Below are positions 48,108 to 59,000 of a stretch of 64,000 nt of DNA, piece by piece; the stretch's first letter is position 1; each line of letters starts with the position of its first letter. The DNA is from Rugalucina vietnamica (Eukaryota > Mollusca > Bivalvia > Lucinida > Lucinidae). The notes under the pieces are model-generated. The model saw only the letters and a list, made by a program, of their open reading frames with translations, ran no database searches and was not told where the DNA came from. The position numbers and the translations under genes were made by a program. Location of the stretch: NCBI GenBank assembly GCA_964017185.1, contig OZ024875.1:60507043-60571042 (forward strand), written 5' to 3'.

Positions 48108-48255
48108 ACAGTTCAGCTGCACAGTGATTGCACAGCTGATCAGCGCCTTTGTTATTCGCTACAGATATCATAATCCCTCTTCTTCTTCAATCCTAAATTC
48201 CAACCATCTAGCCTTCTTCTGATGCTGTACAAACTAGAAATTGGCTGCAAGCAAG
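48108..48255. mobile_element. Foldback element family M1, fragment
   Basis: GATTGCACAGCTGATCAGCG, TTGTTATTCGCTACAGATAT and CATCTAGCCTTCTTCTGATG match the right half of the family. Confidence 0.55.
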
Positions 48256-48261
48256 GCTTTC

Positions 48262-50071
48262 AGTATACCCCCCGCAAAATTATCTGACGCTGGCGGGTAA
48301 CTTCCTAAATCAAACATGCAGAAAATTTGTCAAAGATATCTTTTCAGCATTATAATTCTTCACTATACATCCTCAGTATGCCAGGTAACATCTATAAGAT
48401 ATTAAAGGAATATATTGAAAGCTTGAGGTTGATTTCACCGTATGCATTATGTCATTATTGTTTATCATGAGAAATGGTAAAAAATTGGCTATGTTAAATA
48501 AAAGCTGAAAATTTGTCAAAAATTAACTCTTCAGCATGAAAATTATTCATGCACATCTAAAGTATCTGGAACAAATCTACAAAGAATTTAAAAGTAACAC
48601 TGAAAGCCCTAAGAGGAGTTTATTTCACAAAGTATGCACTACCAACCATTATTGTATATATGCAATGGTCAAGAAATGACAATGTTGAAAAATAATGTAA
48701 ATTTGTCAAAAATTATTTTTTCATCATTATAATTCATCATGCACATCTTCAATATGTGTGGAACATGTCTGCAAAGTATTGAAAAGAAATACTGAAAGCC
48801 CTAAGAGGAGTTGATTTCACAAACTATGAACTACCAACCATTGTTGTAAAAGCAATGGTCAAAAAATGGCTATGTTAAAAATTGCTGTAAATTTGTCAAA
48901 AATTATTTTTTCAGCATTATAATTCTTCATGCACATCTTCAATATATGTGGAACATGTCTGCAAAGTATTGAAAAGAAATACTGAAAGCCCTAGGAGAAG
49001 TTGATTTCACAAACTATGAACTACCAACTATTATTGTATATAAGCAATGGTCAAAAAATGGCTATGTTAAAAATTGCTGTAAATTTGTCAAGATTTATTT
49101 TTTCATCATTATATTTCTTCATGCACATCTTCAATATGTGTGGAACATGTCTGCAAAGTATTGAAAAGAAATACTGAAAGCCCTAAGAGGAGTTGATTTC
49201 ACAAACTATGCACTACCAACCATTGTTGAATATGGCAATTATCGAAAATTGGCTAAGTTCAAAATGCTGTAAATTTGTCAAAAATCATTTTTTCAGCATA
49301 ATACTTCTTCATGCATATCTTCAATATCTCTGGCACATATCTGCAAAGTATCAAAAGAGAATATTGAAAGCTGTAGGAGGAGTTGATTTCACAAAGTATG
49401 CACTACCAACCATTATTGTATAAGCAATGGTCAAAAAATGGCTATGTTAAAAACTGCTGTAAATTTGTCAAAAATTATTTTTTCAGCATTATAATTCTTC
49501 ATGCACATCTTCAATATGTGTGGAACATGTCTACAAAGTATTGAAAAGAAATACTGAAAGCCCTAGGAGGAGTTGATTTCACAAACTATGCACTTCCAAC
49601 CATTGTTGAATATGGCAATTATCGAAAATTGGCTAAGTTCAAAATGCTGTAAATTTGTCAAAAATCATTTTTTCAGCATAATACTTCTTCATGCATATCT
49701 TCAATATCTCTGGCACATATCTGCAAAGTATCAAAAGAGAGTATTGAAAACTGTAGGAGGAGTTGATTTCACAAAGTATGCACTATTAGCACTATGGCAA
49801 ACATTCTATGTACAGGTTTAAAAAGTCCCATAACTCTTGCAAAACTGCCCCTTTGGCCCCTAAATTCATATCACACATGTGTTGTCTAATGGTGCAGGTG
49901 TGTTGAAAATTTGAAGAACATAGGGCAAAAACTACTTAAGTTATTCAGCAAAGATGTCAAAATGTTGACGGAATGACGGAATGACGGAATCACGGAATGA
50001 CGGAATGACGGAATGACGGACAGACTGAAAACAGTATACCCCCCTAAAACTTCGTTTTGCGGGGGGTATAA
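48262..50071. mobile_element. Pearl/HINE-like element: satellite between subterminal inverted repeats
   Basis: The left end AGTATACCCCCCGCAAAA pairs with the right end TTTTGCGGGGGGTATAA. Between them lie about eight units of a 190-bp tandem repeat (motif AGGAGTTGATTTCACAAA near 48427, 48617, 48809, 48999, 49191, 49381, 49571, 49761). These are followed by an ATGACGGA microsatellite (49966-50021) and a small AAAACTTCGTTTT hairpin before the right end. Core repeats, then a microsatellite, then a hairpin matches the described layout of bivalve pearl elements. Confidence 0.75.
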
Positions 50072-50158
50072 CCAGTTTGTGTTAGACATGCTTGGAAACC
50101 TGGAGACCACTTTTCTTGCATTGCAGCTCATATGATAATGTTATGCACTAGTCATTTG

Positions 50159-50300
50159 TAACCACGGCCCCCACACCCCCGGGGGAGTGCCGGGGATAGC
50201 CGTGGAAATGAGCGGTGCTTTGACCAAAGTTTTCCACGGAAGTGCGGGGGAAATACCCGGGGTTTGCTTTATATAGACAAAAAGGGCAGTGAAATGAAAA
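50159..50300. other. GC-rich island of unknown nature
   Basis: ACGGCCCCCACACCCCCGGG, GCGGGGGAAATACCCGGGG: contrasts with the AT-rich surroundings. Two partly inverted halves (CCACGG ... CCGTGG). No gene seen. Confidence 0.4.
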
Positions 50301-50633
50301 ATGAAAAATAGCAGGCTGCAGGGGAAAACAACAGTGGTCTCATGGGTATATAACAGATCTCCTCATCACTTCTGTTTTCATAGTTAGCTTTATAAAACTT
50401 TTTAACTTTTAACATAATTACTTTAAGCTTTAACATTTGTCTACTCTATATATTGTTATTTATTAGCCAATAACCTGAATTATACAATAAATTTCATAAA
50501 AAATTCTGCTACACACATATGAAACAAGTTTTATCCTGGTACAAAAATGTAGGTGCATGAACATTCCAAGACATCATATAATTATTAGCCATATTAGTTT
50601 TGAGACACAAAGGACATGGCAAACACTTCCATA

Positions 50634-50857
50634 TGAGCCGGGCCATGAGAACACCGGATTTTAGCCTATGCAAAAACAAAGGCACAGTAACTGCAGCGCT
50701 GATCAAGGCCTTTGTTTTCACTACACTGATAGTACAATTCCTCTTCTTCCTAAATCCAAAATGTCAAGCTTCTAGCCTTTTTCTGAGACTGTACAGGCCA
50801 GTTTGTGTCAAATCTGGTCGGAAACCCCGAAGACTGGTTTTCTCGTGTCACGGCTCA
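50634..50857. mobile_element. Foldback element family M1, copy k
   Basis: TGAGCCGGGCCATGAGAACA to TTTTCTCGTGTCACGGCTCA; reverse direction relative to copy a. Confidence 0.8.
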
Positions 50858-51228
50858 TATGTCATAGTTGCTGTGTTACATAGTACTACATAATTAAGTC
50901 GTTGTGTTACTTAGTGAACATACACATAATGATAATCTACTAGTTGTAACTATACTTTTCATAAATTGACAGGACATACACAGACAGAACAGTGACATAG
51001 ACTACTCCCACTATGTAGGCATCTAAAGAGACAACACTGAAAAACAAAAGGTTTGAAACCACACAAACATTGATACATAGCTCTGTCAAATATCCTATAA
51101 ACTATCAGAGGTAGATCATAAGCATTAAGCCAAGCTTGTGGAAATAGCTTGCCAGACCTGGTTCTGATTTTCCTAATTAACTTGTCCCTGGACAAGCTGA
51201 TTTTTGTAATATTTCAAAAGTCCTGAAC

Positions 51229-51511
51229 ATTACGAAAACATGCCCAAGTAATAAATAGATTTTTCTTAAGTTGTAAAAATTGAAAATTTTCATTAGAAAA
51301 TTTTTGATATTTTTCTTATTTTTGCTCAAAACATAGATTGTAGAATGTGGGTACTCGTTAGAACCGCCTCCGCGAGGCGGTTCTAACGAGTACCCACAAT
51401 CTATGTTTTGGAGCAAAAATAAGAAAAATAGGTATACCCCTGCATACCCGTTTTACTATATAAAAGTGGGGTATAAGGAGGTATATATTACACAGACATG
51501 TTTTCCTGATG
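51229..51511. mobile_element. Foldback element family M2, copy c
   Basis: CATTACGAAAACATGCCCAA to CATGTTTTCCTGATG. The perfect central hairpin runs around GAACCGCCTCCGCGAGGCGG, with arms GTGGGTACTCGTTAGAA and AACGAGTACCCACAATCTAT. Confidence 0.85.
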
Positions 51512-51764
51512 TAAAGTACAAATTTTTCTGTCATGAACTGGCAACTGCAATGTTTAAATCATTGCAAAATTGTGGAAATATTTCACAACTAAATCTCCAC
51601 AGAAGAATCTGCCAAATAAGGTGGTCAGTTATAGTAGGTGGATGTGTTTTGTACAAATATTTTGTAACACAGCGAGACTGCTACAAACTTTAACTTAAAG
51701 AAACTTTGAGCAAATTATCAAATGGTTACAATATTGACCTTAAGGCACATCAAAAGCGCACAAA

Positions 51765-51973
51765 TGAGCCGCCACATAAGAAAACCAACAATCTGCATGT
51801 GTCAAAACTAAACATCAGCTGTGCAGTAACTGCACAGCTGATCAGTGCCTTTGTTTTCCCTTTTTCCTATTCCAAAATTTCAAGCTTCTAGCCATCTTCT
51901 GTAGCTGCACAGCTCTGTTTGTGTTCGACCTGGTCGGATACCAAGATTGTTGGTTTTCTCATGCAAAGGCTTA
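51765..51973. mobile_element. Foldback element family M1, copy l
   Basis: TGAGCCGCCACATAAGAAAA to TTTTCTCATGCAAAGGCTTA. The core is a different palindrome sequence, ATCAGCTGTGCAGTAACTGC, i.e. a subfamily with TGTGCAG in place of TTCGCGG. Confidence 0.8.
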
Positions 51974-52028
51974 AATTATTGCACAAACCACTTAGTATTG
52001 CTGTTCTAAAATATGACGATAATTAATT

Positions 52029-52814
52029 TCAAACTGTTTTCCGAGATTCACTTGACATAGCCTCTGTATCATCATTCCCTGAGTCTCTAGCTACTTCACT
52101 ATCACCAACAGTTTTGTCACATTCTGAATTCTCGTTTTGGTCAGATTTATCTGTTGCTTCTTTGTTACCTGTTTCTTCTATTTCTCTCTTTTCCACATTT
52201 CCCTGGTCCTCAATTTGTTCAACATCAACTACTGATTTGTCACTGTCTTCATTCATATTTGCAGATTCTGTTTTACTCTCTTTACCAGTTTTCTCGCTGT
52301 CACAAGCTTCTGTAGTGTCTTTAGAGATTTCTCCTTTGCAGTCTTTTGTAACATGTACATCTCTTTCAGTATCTTCATCATTTCTAATTTGTTCAGTGTC
52401 TCTTTTCTCAATTTGCTCTGTAACCTGAACTGTGTCCTGTTTCTGGCTTTCATTAGCTGCACTGCTATCTTCTTTTTCAGCAACACCTTTCTCAATATTA
52501 ATGTAATCTGTTATAGTAGCTTCACTGACCAGTTGACTCAGTGAATCTGTCTCTGAACTAGTATCTGTGTCTGTAGCTATAGCATCTGAGTCTTCAGAAC
52601 TTTCATGACTATCAGGCCCCTCTGATGATTCCCTGCGCTTCAGATCTGTCTCCTTACCCTTACTGGATCCCTGCTCCGTCTCATGAGTTATCATCTTGAT
52701 TGGGGAGGTGTTCTTTAGGCTTTTAAGGTGTTGTTCCCTAAGTCGTTCTCTAAGGTCCTTCAACTTCTGTAGGTTGGTGGACGGTTTCCAGTCTTTAGGG
52801 AGGAATGATTCAGA
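52029..52814 (-). CDS. Last exon of the ankyrin-repeat gene: acidic low-complexity tail
   Basis: Begins SESFLPKDWKPSTNLQKLKD and a basic-acidic helix LRERLREQHLKSLKN, then about 220 residues very rich in Glu, Asp, Ser, Thr and Lys (SESSEDSDAIATDTDTSSET style), ending SSESRKTV. It is predicted to be disordered. The final residues KTV could be a weak PDZ-binding end, which is only an inference. Confidence 0.8.
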   Translation of the reverse strand, partial: SESFLPKDWKPSTNLQKLKDLRERLREQHLKSLKNTSPIKMITHETEQGSSKGKETDLKRRESSEGPDSHESSEDSDAIATDTDTSSETDSLSQLVSEATITDYINIEKGVAEKEDSSAANESQKQDTVQVTEQIEKRDTEQIRNDEDTERDVHVTKDCKGEISKDTTEACDSEKTGKESKTESANMNEDSDKSVVDVEQIEDQGNVEKREIEETGNKEATDKSDQNENSECDKTVGDSEVARDSGNDDTEAMSSESRKTV

Positions 52815-55800
52815 CTGAAAAATAAAGAACTGTACTGCTTACATATTACCAAGCAATGCTTTAAGACCCCTTGAAGCCAAATTTTACATTGCAAAGTTGA
52901 GACTGACAATATATTGTGGATAAAAATTAGAAGCTTCTCAGTGAGTCTAGTGAGTGCACAGCTATGTTCGGTTGTACAACACATGCATTGCAAATGATAG
53001 TTTATTAGATATAAATAATTCTTGTTCTTGTCTCATCTGCTGTGTATACTGCCCATGAGGCACGCTGTTGACCTTGCAGCTTATTTATCACACTCAAGCC
53101 CTATATTAAAAGGTTCAATCTAACAATGTTTGCAAAATGAAGGAATACAGCCTGGCTCAGATTTATATCTATAAACTGCTTGCTGTGTAATACAGCATGA
53201 TCAGCATATTTGAGCCCCGACATGAGAAAACCGGTCTTCGGGTTTTTTGACAAGGTCTGAAACAAACCGGCCTGTACAGTCACTGAAGATAGCTAGAAGC
53301 TTGAAAATTCGGATTTAGGAAGAAGAGGGATTGTACTATCCGAGTAGCTAAAACAAAGGCGTGATCAGCTTCGCATTAACTGCGAAGCTGATCTGCGCCT
53401 TTGTTTTCGCATAGGCAATAATCCTGTTTTCTCATGATACGGCTCATTTGTCTTTTGCAACTCTGGTTTCTACATCACACAGTTATACACTCACCTTAAA
53501 ATGAGCATCACATTTTGGTACATAAGGTTCAATAGGCTTGGCAATAGGGTCCGGTCTCAGGGCAATGAGTGGCTCCTTCATAAAGTGTAGCTCCCTGTAC
53601 ATGTTGGCAGCATTCAGGAGAACATCTCTGATCTCATCTGACTGAGCTTTTTCTGCTGCTGTCTCACCTCTCTGTGTAAGTACATGTATACAAGATGATT
53701 GCCATGATTTTATAAAATTTCAAGACATCCCATCTTTGTTGTCGGATTAATAGTATACATTTTGTTTTATGTCTTTAATCTAGTGTTAAAATTCTTTGCA
53801 ATCACACACAATAGAAAACAATTCTGTTGTTAGCAATTATTTAATCCAATTTAAGCTTTAAGGCTGCCTCCCTACAAAGTTGCTAACCACTGCTTATCTA
53901 AATCTAACCATCCATAATATAGCCTTGATTAACTTAAAGGACATTGGGATTTCATTATCCACATATCTGGCATGTCCTGCAAAAAAAAGGGAAATATAAC
54001 AACACAAGTTGTTTAAAAAAAAAGGCTTTATTATATGACGTCGCTGTTTTCCAGTGGATAACGTCATATCATAAAAATCATATAACCACACGTGTATTAA
54101 CACATTTGCGGGAATATTTAACATCATTGACGAAGTCCGTAACAACAATCTAAATTTTCTTTGAAAATATGTCCACTTCGACGGCGATGAAATCCTATTT
54201 TAAAGGTCATATGATAAAATGAATCTTACATGAGTGGCCATTTCAAATGAAATTTATTAAACTCGCTGAAGGCTCCTTTAATAAATTTAATATGAAATGA
54301 CCACTTGTGTAAGATCCTCTATATATAACACAGTTAAAACCAACTTGTACCAGAGACCTACCATATTTTTCTTGAGTGGGTTAGCTCCAGCATCTACCAG
54401 TATATAGACCACCTCATCATTGCCACGGTCAGCTGCCCAGTGTAATGCTGTCCAGAATGTCTGAAAAAAATGCAAATTTTCTGTGTTATTTTAAAATTAT
54501 TGACTCAAGTTGAGGTGGACATGAAGTGTTATTGCATATTTCCACCCATTTTCAAAGAGAAAAACACTGTCGTTGCTGATCAGCTATGCAAATGATGCCA
54601 CATCCAGAGAACCATGCATTACGAAGAATTGTCAAGGGCACATGATTACCCTTTGAACCAATGAGGTGCATGCTATTTATAGATCATATAATAAGTTTTC
54701 TACCATTTGATGAAAGAACACATGGAAATCTAACATGATAATGAGTTTTGGTAAAAGCACATGCTAACATCATAAGTGGAGATGCATAAGTTAACATCCC
54801 AGTAAATTATTTTTCAGTCATATCCATACACAACTTTTAAACATATCACGGCGGCCCCCGTGGCCGAGTGGTTAAGGTCGCTGACTTCAGTGCTCTTGAT
54901 CATTCGATCATCTCACTGATGTGGGTTCGCGCCTCGCACGGGGCACGAATTCATATGTGAGACAAGCCATGTTCTGCTTGCGGGTGTGTCAGGTGGTTTT
55001 TCTCCGGGTACTCCGGTTTTCGCCCCACCTACCAATTGATTTGTCTCGATATGAGTGAAACAGCTTGAAAGGGACGTAAAACTGAAGCCAAAAAAAAACA
55101 ACAAAAAAAAAACAACATATCACTGTACAACAATTAAGTGTGTACATTTCTGGTCTAACTGAATGTTGGATTCAAAACATTTTATAGGCTTAGATAATAA
55201 ATGAGCCGCCCCATGGGAAAACCAACAATCTGCATAGGCGAAAACAAAGACGCAGATCAGCTTCGCGGTAACCGCGAAGCTGATCAGCGCCTTTGTTTTC
55301 GCTACTCGGATAGTACAATTCCTCTTCTACTTAAATCCGAAATGTCAAGCTTCTAGCTCTTTTCTGTGCTTGTACAGCCCTGTTTGTGTCGGACCTGTTC
55401 GAGGTGGCTCATTTTATAGGTTAGATAATAAATAAACTAGAAAAAGTGCCTTGAGAGGCACGTATACCCCCGGCTGGTAGCTCCCTCCAACGCCCCCACC
55501 CCTCAGCCCACCGCCCCCAATCCAGACATGCTCACTGACAGTGACACATTAAACCTCAATTCCTGATGAAAGAGAGCGCCCTCAACAAGTAAATCTTATA
55601 AAGGCGGCCCCCGTGGCCAAGTGGTTAAGAGCGCTGATATTTCATTACTGCACTTAACCATTCGATCATCTCACCGCTGTGTCTGGTGTGGGTTCGAGCC
55701 CCGCTCTGGCCACATGTGAGACAAGCCAAGTTCTGCTTGCGGGTGTGCCAGGTGGTTTTTCTCGGGGTTCTCCCGTTTTCGCCCCACCTACTGATTGGCC

Positions 55801-56038
55801 CGTCTCATATGAGCTGAAATAATCTTGAAAGGGACGTTAAACTGAATCAAAAAAAAAAAAAAAAAAAAAAAAATCTTATAAATTTGTATTTGGGGGGGGG
55901 GGGGGGGGTAGTAGAATGACAGATCTATTTTAGAGCAGTATACAGAGCTGACTTGTATACTCAATCTAGGACTTGATCGCGGACATTGAGGGTCAGGTCC
56001 TTGGTCCTAGATGTAAAGTAGAATGTCATTCTTGAATA

Positions 56039-56085
<47 letters not shown>

Positions 56086-59000
56086 ATGATGTCCTAGATT
56101 TTGACCTCTAGCCCCACCCTCAGGGCACGGACCCTAGAGTCTAATGTCATTAGGAACAAGGCAAACCTTATAGAGTACCTTTGGTATAAGTACGAATCAT
56201 TTCTAAACATGGTGGTAAAGAAAAGTAAAGAAATACATTTTTTTAAAGAAGTTCTAGATTTTGACCTCTAGCCCCACCCCCAGCATATGGACCCTAGTGT
56301 CTGAACCTTACATGGTACCTATGGTCTAAGTATGAACGCTTTCTGATAAAACTTTGTGGATGTCAAGAAAACAGACTTAAAGAAAATTTATCATGATATT
56401 TATCATATTATAAGTAAGTCCTAGAATTTGACCTCTAGCCCCACCCCCTGGAGATGGTACCGAGCATGGAGTATGAAAGCAAACCCTATAGGGTATCTAT
56501 GAACTAAATAAGAATACATCCCTATGATTGTTTGTTAAGATATGGACTTATAGAAGAAACATTAAAATTGTAAACAGCATATTTTAAAGGTGACCTAGAT
56601 TTTGACCTCCAGCCCTACCCCCCGGCATGGGCCCTGGGGTCCAAACTCATGGAAACAAAGCAAACCCTATAGGGTACCTATGGTCCAAATATGAGTGGTT
56701 TCTGACCATTGGTTCATGAGATATAAACCTCTAGAGAAACTTTAACCAAAACTTTGACGTAAATTCCACGAACGTTCCGGAATTACGAATGAAGAAACGA
56801 ACTAACTAACTAACATATGAACGGACGAACGGAAAAGCGAAAGCTATATACCCGTCGGCATAAATGCCGGGGGTATAAATATGAAAGCTAGATCCTTTGA
56901 AAGCAGTAAAAATGTTCAAAGGGAGGTAGTATTGGCCATACCTCATCAATGACCCTTTAAAACCGACGACGAAAGCCAGATAAATATACTGCAATTTCAA
57001 AAGTTTACACAATGGAAGTCTAAATCACAGACGCATGCCTAAACAGGTTTAAATAGTAACATAACATTGTTTAGGAGATTGTTCTAAACATACATTTTTG
57101 ATACTCTGAATAGCATTCAGCCCAGGATAAGAACTTGCCTGATGTCACATCTGTCATTATCATTATGTAGGATTTTTACAGAGAAGTAAATGAGCCACCT
57201 CATGGGAAAACCAACAATCTGCATAGGCGAAAACAAAGGCGCAGATCAGCTTCGCGGTAACCGCGAAGCTGATCAGCGCCTTTGTTTTCGCTACTCGGAT
57301 AGTACAATTCCTCTTCTACTTAAATCCGAAATTTCAAGCTTCTAGCTCTTTTCTGTGCTTGTACAGGTCGGTTTGTGTCAGACCTGTTCGGAAACCACAT
57401 TGTTGGTTTTCCCACGAGGTGGCTCAAATGGTGACTTACAGATCCTGCAGCATCAGTATTACATCCAGCATCAATGAGAGCTTGTGCCACCTCAGGGTGA
57501 TTGTGGTATGCTGCATACATCAATCCTGTCAGGTCAGCCTAGGCCAAGAAGGTAAAGACTGTGTACAAACATTACAAATGCATTACAGATATGCATTGGC
57601 CTTTAGCCCATATGGATTGTCACTTTGAACGAACAGTTGTGCGGCATTGTGGGATTTCATTTAGAGATAAAAACAAAACTTATTCTAAGAGGATTTTCAC
57701 TGTAAATACGAGTATTAATTTTCTTTCATTGCAGTAAATTTCATTGAAATTCTATATATTGTAGAACAATACTTGAATGTTTAATTTACATATAATATAC
57801 AAATTGCAATATTATACCAATAGTCGCATTTTCTGAATCTATTCTGACAAGCGGCCCCCCACCAATCCCTACTCACCTCTCCCCTATCACTACTCTTGGC
57901 ATTAATATCAGCGCCGGCATCTATCAACATCCTGGCTATTTCACCCAGTTTATCATCATTGGTGCTATGTGACCCGGTTTACCCTTCCTCACTCCCACTG
58001 CTCTACTCACCCCCCCCCCCCCTCACTGCCCTACTCACCCCCACTGCCCTACTCACCTCACCCCTATCACTACTCTTGGCATTAATATCAGCGCCGGCAT
58101 CTATCAACATCCTGGCTATTTCACCCAGTTTATCATCATTGGTGCTATGTGACCCGGTTTACCCTTCCTCACTCCCACTGCTCTACTCACCCCCCCCCCT
58201 CACTGCCCTACTCACCCCCACCAATCCCTACTCACCTCTCCCCTATCACTACTCTTGGCATTAATGTCAGCGCCGGCATCTATCAACATTCTGGCTATTT
58301 CACCCAATTTATCATCATTGGTGCTATGTGACCCGGTTTACCCTTCCTCACTCCCACTGCTCTACTCACCCCCCCCCCCCTCACTGCTCTACTCACCCCC
58401 CCCCCCCCTCACTGCCCTACTCACCTCACCCCTATCACTGCTCTTGGCATTAATGTCAGCGCCGGCATCTATCAACATTCTGGCTATTTCACCCAGTTTA
58501 TCATCATTAGAACTGTGAGATCTCGCAACTTCATGTAGAGCTGTCCTTTCATCCTAGAATCAAATTTTGTGATATCAAGATCAGGATATTCACTGCTTAT
58601 TATTTACATGACATCCTGGGCCCAGTTGTTCAAAACTAACGACGTCGTTAGTTAACGTTTTGTTAAAATTTCAAACATTAATGTTACAAATACACTGTTA
58701 TTTTTTGTTGAAAAAATGTGAGAATCCTTTGCACTGCAAAGGATTCTCACATTTTTTCAACAAAAAATAACAGTGTATTTGTTACTTAAGCTGATATTTG
58801 CTTAACAAATTTATTTCTTAACGATATCGTTAAGCTAACGATGCTTTGAACAACTGGATCCAGGATGCATAGAAAGTTAAGCAAAATAGACTACACTGTA
58901 TTTGGTAATGATTTTGTTGGTTTGTATTGAGGTTTAATGTACCCATCAACAATTTTTCAGTCATTATGGGATGTAGCCACCCCTTTCAGGGTATAAAATA

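Larger units (their letters stand above)
55435..56877. mobile_element. Pearl/HINE-like element, type B, copy 1 (with SINE inside)
   Basis: It starts AACTAGAAAAAGTGCCTTGA with a GTGCC...GGCAC hairpin and GTATACCCCCGGC. It ends with a GGCATAAATGCC hairpin and GGGGGTATAAAT. The middle holds four units of a roughly 165-bp repeat beginning near CTAGATTTTGACCTCTAGCC (56090, 56250, 56420, 56595), then an AACTAACTAACT/GAACGGAC microsatellite region. A SINE sits at 55603-55870. A second copy starts at 60972. Ankyrin-gene intron. Confidence 0.75.

Noticed and set aside
49193..49821. Two near-identical open frames (MISQTMHYQPLLNMAII...)
   Set aside because: They arise from the 190-bp satellite repeating; no domain and no splice context.
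48262..50021. CRISPR-like array
   Set aside because: Units are 190-bp direct satellite repeats without short repeat/spacer structure, in a eukaryotic genome.
52114..52428. Ser/Leu-rich + strand frame
   Set aside because: Antisense shadow of the acidic tail of the ankyrin gene's last exon.
54850..54960. True tRNA gene
   Set aside because: A- and B-box are present, but the sequence continues into a SINE body with an A-rich tail and target duplications.
57896..58518. Proline-rich open frames on the + strand with repeated ALISAPASINILAISPSLSS
   Set aside because: They are the antisense of the ankyrin exon minisatellite and its C-rich spacer; the real coding strand is minus.
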